Assembly (NCBI RefSeq): GCF_947241125.1
Contig: NZ_OX365700.1
Span: forward strand, 372,001 to 436,000
Reading direction: 5' to 3'
DNA: 64,000 nt
From: Nitrospira tepida
GTDB lineage: Bacteria; Nitrospirota; Nitrospiria; Nitrospirales; Nitrospiraceae
The position numbers and the translations under genes were made by a program. Position 1 is the first letter of the stretch. Every line of letters starts with the position of its first letter. The notes under the pieces were generated by a model, which made no database searches, was not told where the DNA came from, and was given only the letters and a program-made list of their open reading frames with translations. This document shows positions 52,980-61,302 of this stretch, piece by piece.

Positions 52980-55900
52980 TGGCTCTCCGCGATCCAGTTC
53001 AGGAGCGGGTAGTTTCAACTTACATCCGTCGGCTTCTCGGCGGGGTCGGTCGTAGCGCGATCCTGAGGGCATTTCCGACACGTACGGTTAAACGGATCGA
53101 TCTAGCTCGGCTCCGCATTGCCGGCGAACCCGCACCGGAAGAACTTGTCCAAGGCCTCGTAAAGCCGGAAGGCCGATATCGCCTTGTCTTCCGCCATTAT
53201 CGGGAGCCTGGTGAACGTGGTAAGCAGAGCCAGGCGCTATTCACCACTCTTCGCACGAAGCTCGCCCGCGAAGCTCAGGCCGCCCATCGCGAGACAGGGC
53301 TTTGGATGCTCTGGCTTGCATACCCGCTCCTCTACGTACCGCATCCAAGCGCCGAACATGATGAGTACTTGCTCGCCCCGCTGTTCCTCTGGCCAATCAA
53401 AATCGAAAGCGGTGCTCTTCCCGAGGGAGAGGTTCTTCTTACCCGTCAGAAGGGTGCGCCGCGATTCAATCGCATTGCATGGCAGTGGATACGCCGCAAC
53501 TTGGATTTCGACCCTCCAGAGCCGACCGGTCACGATCTCCTCGAACTGGCGAGCTTCGACGACCTCCGCAGGTTAGTAGGCCAATCCTGCGGAGGTTTCC
53601 GACCAGTGCTTAACACCCGCCTTGGACCTTCCATCGAGGCGGTTCCGGAACGGAATACCTTGGAGCAGGTAAACGAGCCGAAGCTTTTCGATGCAGGCAT
53701 CGTGGGGCTGATCCAATGGGAGAACATGGAATTGCTCGCTGACCTGGAAAAGCTACACGGAATGGAGGAATTGGAAGGGCCAGCGGGTGACGTTCTCCGA
53801 GAGCGAGAGCGGCCACAGGCAACCCCGCTTCAGCCTCCCCCTGAGGTGGAGCGTTTCCTGGTGACAGATTCGGATCATACCCAGGAGATCGCGATATGGA
53901 TGGCCCGCCGACCCGAGGGTGCCGTAATCCATGGACCGCCTGGCACAGGGAAGTCACAGGTCATCGTCAACATCGTCGCCGACACGCTTGCCCGAGGGGA
54001 AAAGGCGCTCGTCGTGTGCCAGAAAAAGGCGGCGCTGGATGTCGTCGCCACCCGGCTGCGGAAAGTTGGTCTGGGAGAGTTATTTATTCAAGTCGACGAT
54101 GCGGAGAGCGACCGCCGACGTGTTATCGAGATGCTTCGCGACCAAGAGCAGCTAGTTCTTCCATACAATGGCAACGAGCGCACCAGGATTGCGCAGGAAA
54201 TCGAGCGGATCGAGAAGGAGTTTCAAGAGTATGCCACGGCACTCTTCCACGTCCGTGAGCGCCATGGTGTTAGCTATCGCACGATGCTCGCACGGATTGC
54301 TCGCATCGAGCGGGAGCACCCTGATGTCAGACCTCTAGCAGGGATCAGAGAGATATTGAAGCACACAAACGACACGGAGCTTTGCCGACTCCTCGAAGCA
54401 CTTAAGCAGATAGAGGGCCTATTCTGGGAAGCCGATGTTCCGAACAACCCCTGGTTGCAGGGGCGGGAAGACCTGACTGGCGATCGGTACCAACTCGAAC
54501 AGATAGAGGGAGATCTTGAGCGGGCGGTACCAGTCGCCGAGAAAGCCGATGAGTGGGCAGGACAGCAGGCATCCGTGGGAGGCGAGCTAGTCGGGTCGCT
54601 TGAAGCGATCCGCGACGCAGCGGAGCGTCTTGCACAGCTTTGGCCAGCGTTGGATTCGAGCGTGGTGTCGGAGGTGATACCGCCAAAGGAAGCAGTCTCG
54701 CGGATTGAAGATATTGACTATAGGAGAATTGCCAGGGCTGTCGAGAGAGTCATCGCTAAACAAGGGTCACTTTTCCGTATCTTCTCCCGGACATTTTATC
54801 GGGATCGACAGATCATCCGAAATTTCGTTGAACGATACGAGTGGTCAAAAGATCCTTTGGCGGGCGAGATCTTTCATCGAATCGCCGAGCAGGCCAGCGC
54901 AGCGGCCGCGTGTGAGATAGTCCTGAAGACCCTCGGCAAGTGGTTTAAGGACTCGTATGTGAATTCCCTTTGCAACTCGATCCGCACAGGTTCCGCTGCG
55001 GCTCCGTGCCTCCGTAGGCTAAAGGAATATCTTCCGCGTCTCCCCATCTTGTTACGCTACCTGGCTACTGTCTCGGGTCTGGATCAGCGCGGTCGAGAGG
55101 TTGTCGGAGCGCTTGAGACCGCATCGGCGGGAATTCCTCGAAATTGGCCGAAGGTAGTCGAGCTGTCTGCGCTGCTAGCCTGGGTTGGGAATGCAGAGAG
55201 AGATTCGCCGATCCTGCGGCGCCTTACTCCAGAACTCTACGACGCGAATCGAACGCGTCTCGTCGATTTGGTGAAACAGAAACGGGGCTTGGAGTCGCAA
55301 GCAATCCGAGCTCAATGGGCATCGAAATGGCCGACGATCGACCACCGCTGGCGCAGGGGACTTCGTTTTCGAGGTCCTCGCTCACAAAGGCTTCGTGAGA
55401 TCGTCGAGACAGGGGCTGGCCGGGGACTCTTCGATCTCAGGCCGTGTTGGCTTGTGAACCCCGGAACCGCGAGCCAAATCTTCCCTCTCAGGTCGTCACT
55501 TTTCGACGTGGTGATCTTCGATGAGGCCTCCCAGTGTCCCCCGGAATACGCGCTCCCTGCCCTGTACAGGGGGAGACGAACAGCGGTGGCAGGGGATGGA
55601 AAACAGTTGCCTCCGACCATGTTCTTCAAGGCGGCGTTTGACTTTGACATTGAGGAGGACGGCGAAGGCGAGACGCATCAAAACGATGGGGAAAGGCAAG
55701 CCGAAGATCAAATGGACATTGGAATCGCCTCTGGCGCGGACGATCTCCTATCCCTTGCGCAAGCCCGGCTTCCAGATGCGCACCTCAACGTGCACTATCG
55801 GTCGCTCGACCCTGTCCTGATTGCCTTCTCAAATGCCGCCTTCTATAGGAATCGTCTCGAATCGCCTGAGCCCGCTGTGAGGGTCACACAGGAGGGTGGC

Positions 55901-56893
55901 GCACCCGCGCTCTTCATCGAGCGAGTGGACGGCGTCTACCAAGCTGATCGAACAAATCCGGACGAAGCACGGCGCGTGGCCGCCTTCCTGAAACAATTGT
56001 GGCAATCCCCAAGAAATCGGCCGACGGTTGGGGTCGTCACATTCAACGAGGCCCAAAGAGAAACGATCGAAGATCTGCTCGAGACCGAGGCCGCTCGGGA
56101 CACGGATTTTCGCCTGTCATACGAACGGGAGCTAACCCGCGTGGAGGATGGCGAGGATGTGGGGTTTTTCGTCAAGAGTCTTGAGGCTGTGCAGGGCGAT
56201 GAACGCGATGTGATCCTTTTCTCGACGACGTACGGCCGGCGCACCGACGGACGGTTCATCCGAAGCACCCTCGGTCCGATCAACAGGCAAGGCGGAGAAC
56301 GTCGCCTGAACGTTGCCATTACTCGAGCCAAGAGATGGGTCCGAATTTTTACATCACTTCCAGTTCACGAGCTTGCCAGTGCCCTTACTCCAGGCGCGGT
56401 CGAGACCGCTGACGCCGCAGGGCGGGCTATGCTTCAGCTTTACTTGGCTTATGCGGAACACATCGCCAAGGGTGAACGGGAAGCAGCCCTAGCGATTCTC
56501 GGCCGTGCTCTCGAACTATCTGGCGGCCTCGAAGAGCATCGGGGACCGGTCGGAGCCGAAGAGTCGGAGTTCGAGATCGAAGTGCGAGAAGCGTTGTGCG
56601 AGACGCTTGATCTTGAAATCGACCCTCAGGTCAGTTCCGGGTCTTTCCGGATTGATCTGGGTATCCGCGCCCCCGACGGTGGGGGATATATTCTGGGCGT
56701 CGAGTGTGATGGAAAGGCCTACCACAGCGCACCTTCAGCCCGGGCTTACGACTATTGGCGACAGGCGGTTCTCGAGCAGCGCGGCTGGAGAATTCACAGG
56801 ATCTGGTCCACGGCGTGGCGAAACGACCGGGCTAGAGAGATTCATAAGGTCGAACAGCGAATCACCAAAATTCTTCAGTCTTGTCGAAGTTAG
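52979..56893 (+). CDS. SF1 helicase with C-terminal PD-(D/E)xK-type nuclease, probable phage defence
   Basis: A 1304-residue protein. Residues 1-290 show no family I know. Walker A is HGPPGTGKSQ (near 317-325), followed by a long helical insertion (about 380-800). The Walker B motif is VVIFDEASQCP (near 845), with DERDVILFS, then RRLNVAITRAKRWVRI, the last SF1 motif of the UPF1-like branch. Residues of about 1190-1304 form a Vsr/MTES_1575-like endonuclease fold (FRIDLGIR, LGVECDGKAYHS, LEQRGWRIHRIWSTAW). This helicase-nuclease layout is typical of single-gene anti-phage systems such as those called Hhe; I cannot confirm the match without a search. Confidence 0.82.
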   Translation: MALRDPVQERVVSTYIRRLLGGVGRSAILRAFPTRTVKRIDLARLRIAGEPAPEELVQGLVKPEGRYRLVFRHYREPGERGKQSQALFTTLRTKLAREAQAAHRETGLWMLWLAYPLLYVPHPSAEHDEYLLAPLFLWPIKIESGALPEGEVLLTRQKGAPRFNRIAWQWIRRNLDFDPPEPTGHDLLELASFDDLRRLVGQSCGGFRPVLNTRLGPSIEAVPERNTLEQVNEPKLFDAGIVGLIQWENMELLADLEKLHGMEELEGPAGDVLRERERPQATPLQPPPEVERFLVTDSDHTQEIAIWMARRPEGAVIHGPPGTGKSQVIVNIVADTLARGEKALVVCQKKAALDVVATRLRKVGLGELFIQVDDAESDRRRVIEMLRDQEQLVLPYNGNERTRIAQEIERIEKEFQEYATALFHVRERHGVSYRTMLARIARIEREHPDVRPLAGIREILKHTNDTELCRLLEALKQIEGLFWEADVPNNPWLQGREDLTGDRYQLEQIEGDLERAVPVAEKADEWAGQQASVGGELVGSLEAIRDAAERLAQLWPALDSSVVSEVIPPKEAVSRIEDIDYRRIARAVERVIAKQGSLFRIFSRTFYRDRQIIRNFVERYEWSKDPLAGEIFHRIAEQASAAAACEIVLKTLGKWFKDSYVNSLCNSIRTGSAAAPCLRRLKEYLPRLPILLRYLATVSGLDQRGREVVGALETASAGIPRNWPKVVELSALLAWVGNAERDSPILRRLTPELYDANRTRLVDLVKQKRGLESQAIRAQWASKWPTIDHRWRRGLRFRGPRSQRLREIVETGAGRGLFDLRPCWLVNPGTASQIFPLRSSLFDVVIFDEASQCPPEYALPALYRGRRTAVAGDGKQLPPTMFFKAAFDFDIEEDGEGETHQNDGERQAEDQMDIGIASGADDLLSLAQARLPDAHLNVHYRSLDPVLIAFSNAAFYRNRLESPEPAVRVTQEGGAPALFIERVDGVYQADRTNPDEARRVAAFLKQLWQSPRNRPTVGVVTFNEAQRETIEDLLETEAARDTDFRLSYERELTRVEDGEDVGFFVKSLEAVQGDERDVILFSTTYGRRTDGRFIRSTLGPINRQGGERRLNVAITRAKRWVRIFTSLPVHELASALTPGAVETADAAGRAMLQLYLAYAEHIAKGEREAALAILGRALELSGGLEEHRGPVGAEESEFEIEVREALCETLDLEIDPQVSSGSFRIDLGIRAPDGGGYILGVECDGKAYHSAPSARAYDYWRQAVLEQRGWRIHRIWSTAWRNDRAREIHKVEQRITKILQSCRS

Positions 56894-57158
56894 TGTAACG
56901 GGGCTGCGTTAGAGAATAATGTGACGCCGAACAGTAGGTGGCGGATTAAGAGGTGCGTGACCGTCTGCGTGGACGATTGAGGGGCGGGCAAGACGGTCAC
57001 ATGGGTCTCTGGAGGCTGGATTTCGTCGTTTCTGGGCAGAAGAAGCGCGAGTAACGGCGATCAAGCCCATTGGCTCATTCTATGTGTGAATTTAACGGCC
57101 ATCCACCGCCGGCTTGGCGATTTGTTTCAGCGCCTTTCCCGGGAAAGTAGTGATCACA
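56894..57158. other. Intergenic stretch, no gene seen
   Basis: 265 bp between the helicase-nuclease gene and the zinc-finger remnant. I find no motif, RNA or repeat in it; it may be eroded sequence of an upstream partner of the zinc-finger gene. Confidence 0.4.
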
Positions 57159-57398
57159 ATGACGAGCAACTACACTGAGTAACATTGTCCTCTCTGTGGT
57201 GGCGAGAAAAAAGCCGGGACCACCACCTTTACGGCCGATTTTGAGTTTGGCGTGGTGGTTGTCAGACATGTCCCTGCTCTGGCATGCGCCCTGTGTGGAG
57301 CAGACTGGATTCAGGATGATGTGGCGGCGCGTTTGGAAACGATCGTTGCCGAGGCCAAAGCCAAGCGACTGCAGGTTGAAGTGACCACCCTGGCCTGA
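57159..57398 (+). pseudogene. YgiT-type zinc-finger protein broken by a nonsense codon
   Basis: From ATG 57159 the frame reads MTSNYTE, then TAA at 57180-57182, and then continues without interruption as HCPLCGGEKKAGTTTF, the first CxxC, and ALACALCGADWI, the second CxxC, to a TGA at 57396. This is the complete YgiT/MqsA-N-type zinc finger of about 78 residues. In-frame start codons downstream of the stop come only after the first zinc knuckle, so a functional product is unlikely. Such proteins are usually antitoxins next to a DUF4258-type toxin; no toxin is recognisable upstream. Confidence 0.75.
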
Positions 57399-57534
57399 CC
57401 GTCAGCTCTATCTCCAGTCTAGCTTTCATCGGCCGGGGCGGGCGTGAATGGGAGCAGGATGCCATGCTAGCCTCCCGCCACCGGATGGACGCTCTCTTTC
57501 AGTCCCTCCTCCACCGCGTATTCCAGGAAGAAAG

Positions 57535-58095
57535 ATGACAAGCGAAAAGAAGCCCACCGGCTGGTCGGCCATTCGCCGCTATCTGAACGAGCAGCCGAAA
57601 CCGGCCTTGCTGGCGCTGGTCAAAGACCTTTACGACGCCTCATCCGGCAATCGCAATTTCCTGCACGCCCGCGTGCAGGCCGAGGCTGGCGACGGAACGG
57701 CCGTGGAAAAGTATCGGCGTACGATCATCGAGCAGTTCTATCCCTCACGAGGATACGGTAAGATCAAACTGACCGAGGCACGCAAGGCCATCCGCGAGTA
57801 CCGCAGGGCCACAGGGAACCTGGCAGGCACGATTGACCTGATGCTGACTTACGTGGAGACCGGCACGGAGTTCACGCGAGACTACGGCGACATCAACGAG
57901 GCCTATTACAACAGTCTCGAATCCGTCTTGCGCGAGATGACGCAGCTTTTGCGGATGGAAGAACCGGCGTCGTATCCGCGGTTCCGGGAACGGATTCAAC
58001 GGCTGGAAGATCACGCCGACCACATCGGTTGGGGCTACGGCGATGCGCTTCGGCACCACGTCCGTTTGCTCGAAGCGGAGCTGGCAGGCGAATGA
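57535..58095 (+). CDS. Hypothetical protein (DUF6155-like)
   Basis: A 186-residue soluble, mostly helical protein. The core includes LVKDLYDASSGNRNFLHAR and KIKLTEARKAIREYRRATG, which resembles the DUF6155 family as I remember it; no function is known. A purine-rich site (GGAAGAAAG) lies just before the ATG at 57535. The stop overlaps the start of the next, broken HTH gene by 4 bp (ATGA). Confidence 0.72.
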   Translation: MTSEKKPTGWSAIRRYLNEQPKPALLALVKDLYDASSGNRNFLHARVQAEAGDGTAVEKYRRTIIEQFYPSRGYGKIKLTEARKAIREYRRATGNLAGTIDLMLTYVETGTEFTRDYGDINEAYYNSLESVLREMTQLLRMEEPASYPRFRERIQRLEDHADHIGWGYGDALRHHVRLLEAELAGE

Positions 58096-58364
58096 AACCA
58101 TCCTACACCGCACGACAGGGCCAGTTTCTGGCCTACCTCCACCACTACCGCATCGTGAACGGCTGCGCGCCGTCCGAGGCGGACATGCAACGGTTCTTTT
58201 AGGTCACACCCCCGAGCGTGCATCAGATGGTCCTCACGCTGGAACGCCGCGGCCTCATTCGACGCGTTCCCGGCCAGGCGCGCAGCATCACCGTGAACGT
58301 TCCGCCGGAGTCGTTGCCCCAGTTGGAGCGGCCCCAAGGGACCGCTATCCCAAACCGACTGTGA
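58092..58364 (+). pseudogene. LexA-like winged-HTH protein broken by a nonsense codon
   Basis: The frame from ATG 58092 reads YTARQGQFLAYLHHYRIVNG and EADMQRFF, then TAG at 58200-58202, and continues as VTPPSVHQMVLTLERRGLIR and onward to a TGA at 58362. Without the stop it is a 90-residue DNA-binding domain like that of LexA, with the recognition helix in PPSVHQMV. The TAG most likely replaced CAG (Gln). The piece after the stop has GTG and ATG codons, but they would lose the first helices. Confidence 0.75.
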
Positions 58365-58450
58365 TCGCGTTATCCGGTCATGCGCACCGCCGTCCAGGAA
58401 ACACTGTTGAGATCGCGATTGACTGTCGAAACTCTGGAGGATCATCAGAC

Positions 58451-58597
58451 ATGCACGTGATCGACCTCCGCCGACAGGTGTGTGCCGCCCGCGTCATCGA
58501 AATTCGAGCGATGGGACATATGCAGACGCAAAGTCGCCAGCGGCTGGACCATTTGTTCACGTCACTTCTGCACAGAACCGTCAGAGGCGAATTGTGA
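58451..58597 (+). pseudogene. Possible C-terminal remnant of a type I restriction specificity subunit
   Basis: An open frame of 48 residues ends in RLDHLFTSLLHRTVRGEL. This resembles the helical C-terminal end of HsdS proteins (LDxLFxxLLHxLMTG). No target-recognition domain precedes it. The similarity is short and from memory, so it could be chance. Confidence 0.35.
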
Positions 58598-58645
58598 GTG
58601 GGGAAAAGCAGAGTGGGTGGTGCCCAAGACGGGCAAAACTGCGGC

Positions 58646-58924
58646 TCAGGAAATGTGTCCTGCGGCCCGCAAGAGATCAATGTAGCCTTCGGACGAAAGA
58701 GGACAATCTATAAGATCGAGGAATTGCTTGCGGTTCAGTTTCACTTGCCGAGCCATTGCACTCAGAAGGGAGTCAGGAAGCTCCCTTTCCCCGTGACTCA
58801 GCTTTGTGAAGATCGCAGTTTTCTTGCCGGCGACCCACAAATGGAAGAACGTATGATCATTCTCCTTCTTTCTGAAGCCCTTCTGCTGAAGGGCGGTTGC
58901 TATGTCCCGCGCGGATCTTGGCAT
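58646..58924 (-). CDS. HicA-like small protein, putative toxin partner
   Basis: A 92-residue basic protein. The pattern SARDIATALQQKGFRKKE, then DHTFFHLWVAGKKTAIFTKL and SHGERELPDSLLSAMARQ, resembles the double-stranded-RNA-binding-like fold of HicA mRNA interferases, extended at the C terminus (RKQFLDLIDC). The His in NDHTFFHL may take the place of the HicA active-site His. It begins 9 bp after the 360-residue gene upstream on the same strand, whose C terminus looks HicB-like, so the pair may be a toxin-antitoxin unit. Function is inferred only. Confidence 0.6.
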   Translation of the reverse strand: MPRSARDIATALQQKGFRKKENDHTFFHLWVAGKKTAIFTKLSHGERELPDSLLSAMARQVKLNRKQFLDLIDCPLSSEGYIDLLRAAGHIS

Positions 58925-58933
58925 GCCTTAGAG

Positions 58934-60016
58934 CTACGAAGCGGCAGGTGCGTCGGCGCGTAGTTCTAGCAGGCGCCGCTTTAGGCCTAAGGCTTTTTCA
59001 TCAAGCACCTCATCATTTTCCTCTGCGAACTCTTGCCAGAGATATGCGAAGTTTGCGTGAAGGTCACGCAAGGCTTCGTCGCGACGTTCGCCGTAGCCCC
59101 AGAGGTTCAGAGTCTCGTTTCGGTATACCCAAAGGCCGTCAACATATTCGACTTGGACCTGAATCGGCTTTCGGATCTCAAAACGCCTACCGGAGTGTTC
59201 AAAGCGAGTTAGCCTTAGTGGCTCCATGCTGACGGTCTCTATGCCAAGGACGGTGTCCAGTCTCGTAACTCGCCCCTCGTGGTCCACAGTCCCCAACCCT
59301 GTTGCCTCGACATACGAACCAGGAAGAAGATTTGCCACTTCGTCGCGGAGCGATTCAGAGTAATAGCAGTCAATTTCTACCCCACGCTGGCGTATCGTGA
59401 TCTTTTCCGGCCCCGTGTCGAAGTAAATTTTGACGAGCTCACCTATGACGGTCGCCTGTTCGGCAGTGGTAGGCATCGCGTCCCGCTCTAGGAGGTGACG
59501 CACGGCTTGTCGCGTCTCAGCGGAAAATACTAACCGTGGGTGTCGCGCTGGTGACCAGTTCTCCAGTTCGACAAGATAGTCGTCTAAAGTACCAGGAAGC
59601 AATGCGTCGAATGCTCTGAGGAGATAAGTTCGATCCGACCGACGAAGACTAGACTGCTCCGTTTCACTCGACTGTATCTGAATTGTTCGTCCAAACTCGA
59701 AGATGAGATCAATTGATTTCTGTGCAACATCCTCCTCCGGAAGCAAGGTTGGGCCAGGCACTGGGGTCTCCACTTCAATGACAAGGTCGCTGTGGTGGGC
59801 ATTAACAAAAGACAGCTCGACGACTTCTCGGTATTTGTTGTACCAGAGTCCTCGTCTGGCACTCGGATCACGTGCAACAGCCGCTGCTGCATGAAAGAGT
59901 AAGTTCTGAAGTGCCTGTAGCTTTGAGGCCAGAATGGCGATCGGCACCTCACCGCGTGGGAAGCCATCACCACGCAAGGTGAGTCGTAACCGTCTATGCT
60001 CATTAATTGGAGGCAT
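58934..60016 (-). CDS. Hypothetical protein with HicB-like C-terminal segment
   Basis: A 360-residue soluble protein. Residues 1-270 have no family I recognise; they are alpha/beta with a helical hairpin (AILASKLQALQNLLFHAAAA). Residues of about 285-345 read IQVQVEYVDGLWVYRN, then LNLWGYGERRDEALRDLHAN and FAYLWQEFAEE. This strand-strand-helix pattern is like that of HicB-type antitoxins (partial RNase H fold, GxGxTxxEAxxN). It is followed after 9 bp by the HicA-like gene. If it is an antitoxin, it is far larger than usual (80-150 residues), and the N-terminal domain is a novelty. No good promoter is visible upstream. Confidence 0.6.
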   Translation of the reverse strand: MPPINEHRRLRLTLRGDGFPRGEVPIAILASKLQALQNLLFHAAAAVARDPSARRGLWYNKYREVVELSFVNAHHSDLVIEVETPVPGPTLLPEEDVAQKSIDLIFEFGRTIQIQSSETEQSSLRRSDRTYLLRAFDALLPGTLDDYLVELENWSPARHPRLVFSAETRQAVRHLLERDAMPTTAEQATVIGELVKIYFDTGPEKITIRQRGVEIDCYYSESLRDEVANLLPGSYVEATGLGTVDHEGRVTRLDTVLGIETVSMEPLRLTRFEHSGRRFEIRKPIQVQVEYVDGLWVYRNETLNLWGYGERRDEALRDLHANFAYLWQEFAEENDEVLDEKALGLKRRLLELRADAPAAS

Positions 60017-60316
60017 TGCTAAGTCAGTAGCAGAGGCAGCATATCTTAACGGAGCTATGCTCGGGCTACAACTATCATCCCGGAAGTGGAGAGGACTTGC
60101 TGGGTTGGCAAAGACAAAGGGACAGGTGGAGACCTGCGTTAGCGCGGCTTGGCCCTTGATTGGCGGAGATGCACGGAGCTGGAATCTCGGCAGGCCGTTT
60201 GCGGCTCCCGACTCGGTATCCTCTTCCAGGCTTTCTCCATTTTGTTTTTAAAGGAGAGTCGTAGTCTGGGGCGTCTCGACCTTTCTGCTGTGTGGGCATT
60301 CCGATCAGCGGATTGC
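60017..60316. other. Intergenic region without a recognised gene
   Basis: 300 bp between the divergent HicB-like fusion gene and the hicB pseudogene. Neither strand shows a recognisable coding motif, RNA or repeat; it should contain the promoter of the minus-strand pair. The HicA gene expected next to hicB is not present. Confidence 0.4.
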
Positions 60317-60331
60317 TATAATCCGCTCCGG

Positions 60332-60519
60332 ATGAGCTTCAGGATGACGTTTTATCATTTCGAAATCGTGGTGGAGAAAGAGTCAGACGATGTGGGCTAT
60401 GCCGCTTACAGTCCAACGCTGCCGGGCTGTTTCAGCAACGGCAAGACAATCGAGGAGGCAGGCGGAATATCCGCAAAGCCATCCAACAGCACATGACCTC
60501 CCTCTTAGCTCACGGCTAG
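60332..60519 (+). pseudogene. hicB: Frameshifted HicB-family antitoxin
   Basis: The frame from ATG 60332 (or 60344) reads TFYHFEIVVEKESDDVGYAA, YSPTLPGCFSNGKTIEEA and then runs out as GGISAKPSNST. The expected helix resumes in another frame as NIRKAIQQHMTSLLAHG and ends at TAG 60517. A net shift near 60463 (for example two extra G in GCAGGCGG) explains it. An extended -10 promoter (TGCTATAAT, ending at 60322) lies 9 nt before the ATG, so expression may persist although the C-terminal helix is lost. Its toxin partner is missing. Confidence 0.75.
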
Positions 60520-60560
60520 TCGGTCCCGCAGAATGAGAACCGTCCGCCGTTCAGTCAGTG

Positions 60561-61256
60561 ATGAAACCTCGATTGCAACCCCAGACTGTTCAGGCGATCA
60601 GCCGCGTCTTTGACGAACTGGATTACCGGCTCCTCGGCGAGGTCTATTGCCACGAGGGCGGCGAGGAGTTCTGGCGGGCGAGACGCGGGCGTTGCCGTCG
60701 GCTGGGCATTAAGCTCGGCGAGGTGCTCAAGCTGAGGCTGAAGCCAGGCGGACGCAGCCTCTACGTCGGCGCTGGCGTGGCTGAGTTGCCGGTGTTGATC
60801 ATGGAGACGGTAGATTTACAGCGAGCGGTCGTGGCCTGTAATCTCAGAGGCGACGAAGTCCAGGAGCTGAATCGCGCCGCGAAGGACCTCCCGTTTCGCT
60901 TTGAGCATCGTGACGCGACCTCCGTGCGGGGATCGTTCGATCACTTGTGGATCGTCAGCGTGTTGAACGATCCGGAAAGCTACCCCGAGCTCTCCGAACT
61001 GTCCTATGGGCGTGCCAATCCTGTGACGTTTAACCTAACGGCCTTCCGAAAGGAACGGCGCGCGGTGACGCGTCTGGTCGATCGATGTCTCAAGAACCTC
61101 ACACGTCGCGGGCTCGTGACCACGTCAACAGAAGAAGCGATCTGGATTGCGGAATGGTGCGCGGAGCGGCAGATCCACTGGAAGGTTGAACGCCGGACGT
61201 ACAAAACCGCGCTGGTCGAAGACCCTATCTGTTTCATTCAGATCGGAACGCAGTGA
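60561..61256 (+). CDS. Orphan methyltransferase-like protein
   Basis: A 231-residue protein with a Rossmann-like core. A glycine motif (RSLYVGAGVAELPVLIME) is followed by an acidic and hydrophobic strand (VVACNL) and FRFEHRDATSVRG, then FDHLWIVSVLND. This order resembles class I SAM-dependent methyltransferases, but the motif is GAGVAE rather than GxGxG and the family is unknown. A leading GTG at 60558 directly precedes the ATG. It is the last gene of the accessory region. Confidence 0.55.
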   Translation: MKPRLQPQTVQAISRVFDELDYRLLGEVYCHEGGEEFWRARRGRCRRLGIKLGEVLKLRLKPGGRSLYVGAGVAELPVLIMETVDLQRAVVACNLRGDEVQELNRAAKDLPFRFEHRDATSVRGSFDHLWIVSVLNDPESYPELSELSYGRANPVTFNLTAFRKERRAVTRLVDRCLKNLTRRGLVTTSTEEAIWIAEWCAERQIHWKVERRTYKTALVEDPICFIQIGTQ

Positions 61257-61277
61257 CAGGATTGGAAGAGGCCGATG

Positions 61278-61298
61278 CACTCGGCACTCAGCACTCAG
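61278..61298. repeat. Short ACTCAGCACT-word repeat, element E
   Basis: CACTCGGCACTCAGCACTCAG repeats the word CACTCAG three times, the same word as in element C near 40.1 kb. Here only one orientation is present. It abuts the MITE, which may have inserted into and cut off the other arm. Confidence 0.5.
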
Positions 61299-61302
61299 AG
61301 AC

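Noticed and set aside
57180-58202. Stop-codon recoding to explain the interrupted YgiT and LexA-like frames
   Set aside because: One stop is TAA and the other TAG, and no intact gene in the window needs readthrough, so simple mutation is more likely.
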